Below, piece after piece: positions 1 through 5,267 of a stretch of 5,962 nt of DNA. The position numbers and the translations under genes were made by a program. Below the pieces are notes generated by a model. The model was not told where the DNA came from and did not search any database. It saw only the letters and a program-made list of their open reading frames with translations. The stretch lies in NCBI GenBank assembly GCA_022865685.1, contig JALHUB010000112.1, positions 1 through 5,962 of the forward strand, given 5' to 3'. How positions within the stretch are numbered: the first letter of the stretch is position 1; every line of letters begins with the position of its first letter. This DNA comes from Dehalococcoidia bacterium. GTDB taxonomy: Bacteria > Chloroflexota > Dehalococcoidia > DSTF01 > JALHUB01.

Positions 1-482
1 GACAAGAAGGACGTCCAGGCAGCGCTGCCCGCGGCGATGAACAAGCTCGATGCCACAAGCAGCCCTGCTTCGTCGCCTGAGACCGCGAGACTGCCCGCTA
101 CTGCCAACCATGATGCCACGGTCAGTGGATTCGCCATGGTGATGACGACGCCGCGAGCGAAGGAGCCGGGCAGCGAATAGGACGTCGATCCGTCCTCGTT
201 CGGCACGTCGTTTCGTCGCAGTAGGCCCGACAGGCCGAGGTAGGTCAGGAAGGCAGTCCCGCCAAGCCAGAGGGGAATGCCCAGCCACGCAGTACGAAAC
301 GCCTGGCTCGCGCCCGCCGCCGCCACCACGAAGTACACGCCGTCGACGACGGCCACTCCGACTCCCATAGCCATGGCTGCAGCGAAGCCGTAGAGAAGGC
401 CAGTCCGAATGACAGTCGCGCTCACGGGGCCCAACGGAGCCGCGACGATTATCCCCAGGGCGAACGCCTCGACGAAGAGCAC
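1..482 (-). CDS. LysE/RhtB-family exporter, C-terminus cut by window edge
   Basis: This is an inner-membrane exporter of the LysE/RhtB superfamily, whose characterised members efflux amino acids or related small molecules; the substrate here is unknown. The frame is open from the pflA-like stop to the left edge, giving 160 residues. The N-terminus reads VLFVEAFALGIIVAAPLGP, matching the first LysE helix with its A-P-x-G-P motif (residues 15-19). A Gly-rich second helix with an Asp follows (about 32-57, Asp47), then a third helix (about 66-88), a polar loop, and the conserved Asn-Pro (118-119) opening the next helix. The family is usually about 200-220 residues, so the last 40-60 are missing. 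No ATG is available. GTG at 482 is preferred because a GGGGGG run lies 8 nt upstream; TTG at 488 or 485 is possible. It lies about 36 nt after the activase stop, so it probably shares the GRE operon. The codons look less GC-biased than in its neighbours, by eye only. Confidence 0.82.
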   Translation of the reverse strand, partial: MLFVEAFALGIIVAAPLGPVSATVIRTGLLYGFAAAMAMGVGVAVVDGVYFVVAAAGASQAFRTAWLGIPLWLGGTAFLTYLGLSGLLRRNDVPNEDGSTSYSLPGSFARGVVITMANPLTVASWLAVAGSLAVSGDEAGLLVASSLFIAAGSAAWTSFL

Positions 483-490
483 CAACAAGT

Positions 491-496
491 CCCCCC
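491..496 (-). promoter_or_regulatory. Possible ribosome binding site for the exporter gene
   Basis: A run of six G on the minus strand lies 8 nt before GTG 482 and is the best-spaced purine run for a start there. A better-matching GAGGAG (518-513) sits directly after the activase stop, but the only codon near it is ATA. The start therefore remains uncertain. Confidence 0.35.
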
Positions 497-518
497 GGTG
501 GTCGGATATGCGCTCCTC

Positions 519-1439
519 TTAGCCACAGAGCGCTCCGAAAAAGGCGCTTTCGCAGGCAGCTTGCTCCTCGCGCGAAAGCCAGCCCTCGTGCCGGTAGCCG
601 CTTTCTCGGCCCACGCTCACCGCCTTCTCCGCCCACAGAGGATTGTAGGGGAGGAGGCGCGCTTCCGCGAACCCCAGGTGTCGCAGGTAGCCGCCGATGG
701 CCCGCAGGTTGTCGAGATCGGCCGTGAGACCAGGGATCAGCGGCACGCGCGGCAGGACTCGACCGGGCGCCAGCCCGGCCAGCGCCTCTAGGTTCTGGAG
801 AATGACGCGATTAGGCCGCCCCGTGTATCGCTCGTGGAGCGCCTCGTCGATGAACTTGACATCATAGTAAATCTGGTCGAGATGCGGCAGCAGGCGCTCG
901 CGGAACGTCTCCAGCCGGAACAGGCCGCACGTCTCGACGAGGGTGTGGATGCCCGCCTCTTTTAGCCGCCGCAGCAGCTCTTCGACGTACCGCGGGAACA
1001 TCGTCGCTTCGCCGCCGGAGAGCGTCACGCCGCCGCCGGAATTGCGATAAAACGGCAGGTCGCGCAGGAGGTGCGGCAGCAGCTCGTCGATCTCCCAGTA
1101 GCGCCCGACCTGCTTGAGGGCGCCCGTCGGGCAGAGTTCGGCGCAGGCGCCGCACGAGTTGCAGAGCGCGCGGTCGAAGGCGACGGCCGGTCCCCGGCCG
1201 AGCGCTTTCGGCACGCACACGGGCATGCACTCGCCGCAAGCGATGCAGTCTTTCTCCAGAAAGGCGATCTCGGGGCCCGAGCGGATCGCTTCCGGATTGT
1301 GGCACCAGACACAGGCCAGCGGGCAGCCCTTGAAGAATACGGTCGTGCGGATCCCCGGCCCGTCGTCGAGCGAGTTCGGCCGCACGTCGACGATCAGCGG
1401 TCGCCTCCGCTCGGGCGCGGTATCGACGATGCCTGGCAT
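519..1439 (-). CDS. Glycyl radical enzyme activating enzyme (radical SAM, PflA-like with 2x[4Fe-4S] ferredoxin insert)
   Basis: This activase cleaves S-adenosylmethionine and abstracts the pro-S hydrogen of the glycine in its partner GRE, installing the glycyl radical; it acts in the cytoplasm under anoxia. In its 306 residues, D-G-P-G-I-R-T (26-32) leads into the radical-SAM cluster motif C-x3-C-x2-C (Cys39, Cys43, Cys46). An inserted ferredoxin-like domain follows with two four-Cys sets: 65, 68, 71, 75 and 93, 96, 99, 103. The SAM-binding L-S-G-G-E is at 140-144, D-V-K at 193-195, and the conserved Y-N-P-L-W at 265-269. Two extra clusters are typical of activases for non-PFL GREs (glycerol dehydratase, HPAD, CutC and benzylsuccinate synthase types), whereas true PflA lacks them. 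It begins 5 nt after the GRE stop, so translational coupling is likely; no strong Shine-Dalgarno site is visible. The adjacent GRE is its evident substrate. Confidence 0.96.
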   Translation of the reverse strand: MPGIVDTAPERRRPLIVDVRPNSLDDGPGIRTTVFFKGCPLACVWCHNPEAIRSGPEIAFLEKDCIACGECMPVCVPKALGRGPAVAFDRALCNSCGACAELCPTGALKQVGRYWEIDELLPHLLRDLPFYRNSGGGVTLSGGEATMFPRYVEELLRRLKEAGIHTLVETCGLFRLETFRERLLPHLDQIYYDVKFIDEALHERYTGRPNRVILQNLEALAGLAPGRVLPRVPLIPGLTADLDNLRAIGGYLRHLGFAEARLLPYNPLWAEKAVSVGRESGYRHEGWLSREEQAACESAFFGALCG

Positions 1440-1444
1440 GGTGG

Positions 1445-4435
1445 CTAGCGGTATTCCGCCCGCTCGATGAGCTCGATCTGCATCTCGCGGTTGAGCTCGA
1501 CGAAGTAGGCGTTGTAGCCGGAGATACGCACCATCAGGTTGCGGTAGCTCTCCGGGTGCTCCATGGCGTCGCGAAGGGTCTCCGTCGTCACCATGTTGAA
1601 CTGCATCTGCATGCCGCCGAGCTCGAAGTAGGTCTTCGCGTACGTCGTCGCGTGCTCGACGAACTCAGCGTGCGGCTCGCCGGGCGCCGGCGTCAGCTTG
1701 ACGTTGAAGGCGATGTTGTTCGGCATCTTCAGCGGGTCGAGCGCGGCGACGGTGCGGATGTTGTCCAGCAGGTTCGGCGATGCCGACGCCGTCGGCGTGA
1801 TGCCGGGCGTGAACGCCTTTCCCCGCTTGCGGCCGCTGGGCAGTGCGCCGGACAGCGACCCGAAGACCACGTGGTTCGACATGCTCCAGAAGCCGCTGGT
1901 GTAGCGGCCGCCGCGGTAGTTCTCCTTCGACTGGTATTCGTCGTAGATGAAGTTGATGATGTCCTCGGCCATCTCCCGCGTGCCCGGCGCGTCAGAGCCG
2001 AACTTGGGGACGCGCTTCATGATTCGCGCGTGCAGCGCCTCGTGGCCGACGAAGTCGTCGCGGAGCGCCTGTAGCAGCGTCTTGAAGTCGACCGCCTTCT
2101 CTTCGTAGACCAGTTGCCTGATGACCAGCAGGCTGTCGACGACGTCGGCGACCGACACCAGGGCAGCGCCGGAGCTGTTGTACTTCGCCCCGCCGAGGAT
2201 TACGTCGCGGCCGCTCTCCAGGCACCCCTGGACCAGCGACGACAGCAGCGGCGTCGGGTGCAGGTACTGGTGCGCCCGCCCGAGCAGGTTGTTGTACTCT
2301 ATCGACTGCCCGATGACGTATCCCAGTTGCTCCTTGTAGGCGGCGAGGAGCTTGTCGAAGGTGTCGAAGCGCGAGGCGTCAGCCGGGTCGCCGGTGTGCG
2401 GGCCGACCTGCTCGCGGATCAGCGGGTGATAGCCGTCGTTCAACGCCATCTCCATCGCCGCAACAGTGTTGAGGAGCATGCAGTTGGTGTGCCCGATGTG
2501 GCGCCCACAGCTCGTCGGCTCGACGCAGCCGGTGGCGCCCCAGTCGCGCGCATCCTCGATGGCAAACCCCTGGTTGACGAGCGTCGCGATGACCGCCTCG
2601 TCGTTGTGGATCGAGGGCGTCGACGTGGTGATGACGTTCACCTCGCAGAGACGGCGCAGGTATTCGGGCGAGTTCGCTTTCGGGTGGTAGCGGGCGTTCA
2701 GGTTGGGGTCGCGCAGCGTCAGGATCTCGGCGACCTTGAGGATGACGTAGGTCATGTCACAGACGGCGCTCTTCCCATCGCGGTCGACGCCGCCGACCGT
2801 CATCGCCATGTCCGACGAGCTGCCCGCGAACAGCCGCATGCCCACACTGGGCACGAGGGGCAGGTGGTCGTTGCACTGCAGAAAGAACGACCCCACGAGC
2901 TCGATAGCCCGCCTGACGACGGCCTCTCGTTCCTCATCCGTTTGCGCCTTCGCGACGTCTTTCAGGAAGTAGGGTTGCAGCCAGGCGTCCAACCGGCCGA
3001 GCGACAGCCCGGCGTTCATGTTCTCCATGTGCAGCGCGATCTGGAGCAGGAGGATGACGCTCAGCGCCTCGTGCAGCGACTCCGCAGGCCCGGCCGGCAC
3101 CTTGCGGCAGATGCGCGCCATCTCCAGGAACTCGTTGCGACGCTCCGACTGCGACGCGTCGCCGTCGAGCTCCGCCGCCATCGACTCCGCCTTCTCCGCC
3201 AGCCGCTCGGCGTAACGCAACACGCCGTCGATGGCGGTCTGTACGGCGCGGTAGAAGTTGCGCGAGCGCTCATCCGCCGCGGCCGCCTCGTAGCGGGCGG
3301 CGTCCTCGCGGAAGGCTAGCAGGCCTCGTTCGAGCACCGCCGGAGAGTCGGGGATGGTGTGCGAGACGGCGGCGGTCTTCCACATGAAGTAGAGCACCCA
3401 GCGCTCGTCGAGTTGCTGGCAGCGGGCGTTGTTCCACTCGCGACGAGTCCACTCTCGGATGTTGCGGTCGACCCAGAAGGGGAAGACGTCCTGGTTGAGC
3501 AGGTCGACCTCCTCCGGTGAGATGCGAGAAGGGTTGAGCTCGCGGCCGGACACCGTGGCTAGCTCGGGCCAGATCGTCGTTCCGGACATCTCGGGATAAA
3601 TGACCACGCCGGGGAACTTGGCAGTCGTTGTCCCCGGCAGGAGGGCGCGTTCGCGGATCAGCGGCTGCTTGTTGACGAGGACATGGTGGAGCGCGCCGGC
3701 CTGCCGCAGCTCGGGGTCGATCTCGCGGCCCTCGGCGTCAGTCTCGAAGCCGTGCTCGCGGTAGTATTCGGTGACCAGGCGCGGCCGCTCGGTGCAGATC
3801 TCGCCGCGAGCGCCGAAGAACTCCGCACGCATCGCCTTGAGTCGCGGGAAATCGTCGAGGGTGTAGCAGCTGAGATACGGGTCGTCGAGGACGGCCGTCT
3901 CCGGCGTCTTCTCGCAGCGCAGCGTCTCCCACCGCTTCTCCGCCCGCGACGTCGCCAGCATGGAGTCGCCGCGAGCCATCTTGGCATCCGTGCTCTCGAC
4001 GCCGCTCAAAGCCTGCCGCCAGCGGCGGTTGCGAGCGACGGCCGTGAGGTGCCCAAGGCGCCCCAGGTAGTTCATGTTGCCCTCGAACGTGAGCTTGTTC
4101 TCGATCATCAGGTTGAGGGGGTCGGTCTGCGCGAAGGGCGAAAGGAAGGAACGCAGGGCAAAGGCGTCGCTGAACGTCGCGACGAGGTGGGGGTCCCGGA
4201 CGGTCCCGAAGCCGGCGCGCATCCGCCCGTTCTCGATGGTAAGATAGAGATTGGTGGCGCCGTTAGCCGTCCGGAACTGGTAGCGTGTGTCGAAAGGCTC
4301 CACCGTGCCGTTGCGACGGCGGTAGAGCTGGCTCTTGAGGCCGGCGTCCCGGTTGAAGGTGAAGGCCATCAGCTTCAAAACCGCGGCCAGATACGGACCT
4401 GTCGTGCGCTCGAGGAGGGACTCTTTCACTCCCAT
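1445..4435 (-). CDS. Glycyl radical enzyme (dehydratase/decarboxylase type) with N-terminal SCP2-like domain
   Basis: This cytoplasmic radical enzyme should use a glycyl radical to make a transient Cys thiyl radical that abstracts hydrogen from the substrate. Numbering is from ATG 4435 (996 residues). Residues about 35-130 resemble an SCP2 lipid-transfer domain: Y-Q-F-R, then I-E-N-G-R-M-R (67-73), a D-P-H-x-x-A-T-F-S-D segment, and L-T-F-E-G-N-M (115-121). A linker runs to about 195. The PFL-like barrel then starts with R-L-K-A-M-R-A-E-F-F (about 198-207). The catalytic Cys637 lies in W-G-A-T-G-C-V-E-P, with Glu639 two residues on, as in GRE dehydratases and HPAD rather than the Cys-Cys pair of PFL. 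The radical Gly973 is in R-I-S-G-Y-N-A-Y-F, 23 residues from the end, as expected. Most GREs are about 780-870 residues; the surplus is the SCP2-like part. ATG 4486 in the same frame would add 17 residues but lacks a good ribosome site. The subfamily and substrate are unrecognised. It is first in an operon with its activase. Confidence 0.95.
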   Translation of the reverse strand: MGVKESLLERTTGPYLAAVLKLMAFTFNRDAGLKSQLYRRRNGTVEPFDTRYQFRTANGATNLYLTIENGRMRAGFGTVRDPHLVATFSDAFALRSFLSPFAQTDPLNLMIENKLTFEGNMNYLGRLGHLTAVARNRRWRQALSGVESTDAKMARGDSMLATSRAEKRWETLRCEKTPETAVLDDPYLSCYTLDDFPRLKAMRAEFFGARGEICTERPRLVTEYYREHGFETDAEGREIDPELRQAGALHHVLVNKQPLIRERALLPGTTTAKFPGVVIYPEMSGTTIWPELATVSGRELNPSRISPEEVDLLNQDVFPFWVDRNIREWTRREWNNARCQQLDERWVLYFMWKTAAVSHTIPDSPAVLERGLLAFREDAARYEAAAADERSRNFYRAVQTAIDGVLRYAERLAEKAESMAAELDGDASQSERRNEFLEMARICRKVPAGPAESLHEALSVILLLQIALHMENMNAGLSLGRLDAWLQPYFLKDVAKAQTDEEREAVVRRAIELVGSFFLQCNDHLPLVPSVGMRLFAGSSSDMAMTVGGVDRDGKSAVCDMTYVILKVAEILTLRDPNLNARYHPKANSPEYLRRLCEVNVITTSTPSIHNDEAVIATLVNQGFAIEDARDWGATGCVEPTSCGRHIGHTNCMLLNTVAAMEMALNDGYHPLIREQVGPHTGDPADASRFDTFDKLLAAYKEQLGYVIGQSIEYNNLLGRAHQYLHPTPLLSSLVQGCLESGRDVILGGAKYNSSGAALVSVADVVDSLLVIRQLVYEEKAVDFKTLLQALRDDFVGHEALHARIMKRVPKFGSDAPGTREMAEDIINFIYDEYQSKENYRGGRYTSGFWSMSNHVVFGSLSGALPSGRKRGKAFTPGITPTASASPNLLDNIRTVAALDPLKMPNNIAFNVKLTPAPGEPHAEFVEHATTYAKTYFELGGMQMQFNMVTTETLRDAMEHPESYRNLMVRISGYNAYFVELNREMQIELIERAEYR

Positions 4436-4441
4436 GATCGA

Positions 4442-4447
4442 CCTCCC
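4442..4447 (-). promoter_or_regulatory. Shine-Dalgarno site that sets the GRE start
   Basis: GGGAGG on the minus strand lies 6 nt before ATG 4435, which is near-ideal spacing. The alternative in-frame ATG at 4486 has no comparable purine run and overlaps a possible -10 element (4482-4477). Conserved similarity also begins only after the 4435 start. The shorter protein is therefore preferred. Confidence 0.8.
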
Positions 4448-4460
4448 AGGAAAGCCTTGT

Positions 4461-4475
4461 GTCATGCCGTATGAC
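4461..4475. promoter_or_regulatory. Inverted repeat near the presumed GRE transcription start
   Basis: GTCAT and ATGAC arms flank a 5-nt spacer. The repeat sits just downstream of the tentative minus-strand -10 box and 26 nt ahead of the GRE start codon, where a repressor could block transcription. The arms are short, so chance is a real alternative. Confidence 0.3.
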
Positions 4476-4476
4476 G

Positions 4477-4482
4477 ATTCTA
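4477..4482 (-). promoter_or_regulatory. Tentative -10 box for the GRE operon
   Basis: TAGAAT on the minus strand matches the sigma70 -10 consensus at five of six positions and lies about 42 nt before ATG 4435. No convincing -35 box is found 16-18 nt upstream. The promoter may be activator-dependent, use another sigma factor, or lie elsewhere. Confidence 0.3.
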
Positions 4483-4515
4483 CCACTGATGGAACAAGAG
4501 CGGATCGCGATACAA

Positions 4516-4527
4516 CGCACCGGTGCG
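4516..4527. promoter_or_regulatory. Perfect 12-bp palindrome, candidate regulator site
   Basis: CGCACCGGTGCG is fully self-complementary with no spacer. It lies between the two operons, about 34 nt upstream of the minus-strand -10 candidate and about 34 nt upstream of the plus-strand -35. That position suits an activator or dual regulator. I do not recognise it as the site of a named regulator. Confidence 0.4.
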
Positions 4528-4560
4528 GGCGAAACGGGGCGTTTTCAGGGGATTCGCCAC

Positions 4561-4589
4561 TCGACAGGAGCGATTGATACTCGTATCAT
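4561..4589 (+). promoter_or_regulatory. Sigma70-like promoter for the rightward operon
   Basis: TCGACA (4561-4566, consensus TTGACA) is followed after exactly 17 nt by TATCAT (4584-4589, consensus TATAAT), five of six matches in each box. Transcription would start near 4596 and give a leader of about 37 nt carrying the ribosome site at 4621-4627. The spacer and -10 are covered by the 4570-4592 palindrome, so repression is the likely mode of control. Confidence 0.5.
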
Positions 4590-4592
4590 CGC
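4570..4592. promoter_or_regulatory. Imperfect palindrome over the -10 box, candidate operator
   Basis: The core arms TGATAC (4575-4580) and GTATCA (4583-4588) are separated by 2 nt. Both arms extend outward by GCGA/TCGC with a single unpaired T at 4574, giving nearly 10 bp per half. The length and symmetry resemble operators of small dimeric regulators such as TetR or GntR types, but the family cannot be named. It overlaps the rightward promoter. Confidence 0.5.
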
Positions 4593-4620
4593 GGAAGTTA
4601 GCGGTAGGTGCAGCTAGAGG

Positions 4621-4627
4621 AAGGAGA
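4621..4627 (+). promoter_or_regulatory. Ribosome binding site fixing a GTG start
   Basis: AAGGAGA lies 5 nt before GTG 4633. No ATG near the start of the frame has such a site, so the GTG is taken as the initiator. Confidence 0.75.
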
Positions 4628-4632
4628 CTCTT

Positions 4633-5217
4633 GTGACCGACTACCCGGTGACCTTCGACGCCACGCGCCCGGAAAAGTTCGAGCGCCCCCAGATCTTCCT
4701 TCGCATCCTCCTTTGGATCCTGCTGAGCTGGATCGTGGGGCTGGCCTTTTTCGTTCTGCCGATTGCGGCGGCGATATACATATCGCAGAAGGGCTCGGAG
4801 AAGTTCCTCGAAGAAGACGGGCCGAAGATGACAGGCTGGTTGCGCTGGATCATGGGGTTCTACGCCTATCTCGCCATCGTCACGGACCGGTTCCCGTCAG
4901 AGAAGGCGGAAGAGCTTGTGAAGTTCGAGGTGCAGACCAGCGGCACACCGACGGTAGGCTCGGCGCTGCTGCGCCTCATCTACAGCATCCCGAGCGCCTT
5001 CGTCCTCGGCCTGCTGGGTATTGTGTCGGAGATCCTGTGGATCAGCGCGGCGGTCATGGTGCTGGTGCAGGAGAACTACCCGGACGGCATTTACAACTTC
5101 CAGCGCGGCATCGTCCGCTGGGAGGCGCGCCTGCTCGGGTACCACGCCTCGCTCGTCGAGCAGTACCCCCCGTTCGCGCTCGACATGGAGGCCGAAGGGA
5201 CGTCGCCGGCCGCCTAG
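4633..5217 (+). CDS. DUF4389-like membrane protein, internally duplicated
   Basis: This is a membrane protein of 194 residues without known biochemical function. Two hydrophobic blocks lie at about 22-50 and 112-146 and probably span the inner membrane. The stretch Y-P-D-G-I-Y-N-F-Q-R-G-I-V-R-W-E-A-R (149-166), followed by E-Q-Y-P-P-F (176-181), matches the DUF4389 pattern of ...P-x-x-x-F-x-F-x-x-G-x-x-R-W... then ...YPPF. A related but weaker copy is seen in the first half, G-F-Y-A-Y-L-A-I-V-T-D-R-F-P (75-88), so each half has a hydrophobic block followed by a R/W-x-x-G-[FY] and YP/FP segment. No signal peptide is seen and the C-terminus is polar. It uses a GTG start behind AAGGAGA and is first in the rightward group, with the crotonase gene 50 nt downstream. 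A role beside the GRE is inference only. Confidence 0.88.
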   Translation: MTDYPVTFDATRPEKFERPQIFLRILLWILLSWIVGLAFFVLPIAAAIYISQKGSEKFLEEDGPKMTGWLRWIMGFYAYLAIVTDRFPSEKAEELVKFEVQTSGTPTVGSALLRLIYSIPSAFVLGLLGIVSEILWISAAVMVLVQENYPDGIYNFQRGIVRWEARLLGYHASLVEQYPPFALDMEAEGTSPAA

Positions 5218-5252
5218 CGAAGACTTCTCATCCGCTGTCCGGCCTAACCTAC

Positions 5253-5260
5253 GAGGAGGT
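5253..5260 (+). promoter_or_regulatory. Strong ribosome binding site for the crotonase gene
   Basis: GAGGAGGT, close to the full anti-Shine-Dalgarno complement, lies 7 nt before ATG 5268. It suggests efficient independent translation within the rightward transcript; the 50-nt gap shows no terminator hairpin. Confidence 0.8.
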
Positions 5261-5267
5261 GCCCGAC

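Larger units (their letters stand above)
4436..4632. other. Divergent intergenic regulatory region
   Basis: This gap separates the start codons of the leftward GRE operon and the rightward DUF4389-like/crotonase operon. I see no credible gene in it. It is rich in dyad symmetry: 4461-4475, an 8-bp ATCGCGAT at 4504-4511, a perfect 12-mer at 4516-4527, AAACG-GGG-CGTTT at 4532-4544, GGCGAA/TTCGCC arms at 4528-4533 and 4553-4558, and the promoter palindrome at 4570-4592. The arrangement suggests shared control of both operons by one or more DNA-binding regulators. No regulator gene lies in the window. Confidence 0.7.

Noticed and set aside
483..518. Terminator between the activase and the exporter gene
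   Set aside because: No GC-rich stem followed by a T-run is visible on the minus strand, so read-through is assumed.
2114..3319. Long plus-strand open frame (401 codons) antisense to the GRE
   Set aside because: It lies wholly inside the GRE coding region, is Arg/Val/Gln-rich with low complexity, resembles no family, and is the expected shadow of a GC-rich gene.
1445..4435. Pyruvate formate-lyase (pflB) identity for the GRE
   Set aside because: PFL has an adjacent Cys-Cys pair and its activase lacks the two extra ferredoxin clusters. This protein has Gly-Cys-Val-Glu and a cluster-rich activase, so a PFL name would mislead.
3683..4474. Plus-strand open frame (263 codons) antisense to the GRE N-terminus
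   Set aside because: It lies opposite the SCP2-like domain and start region and has no recognisable domain or ribosome site; it is a GC-driven shadow frame.
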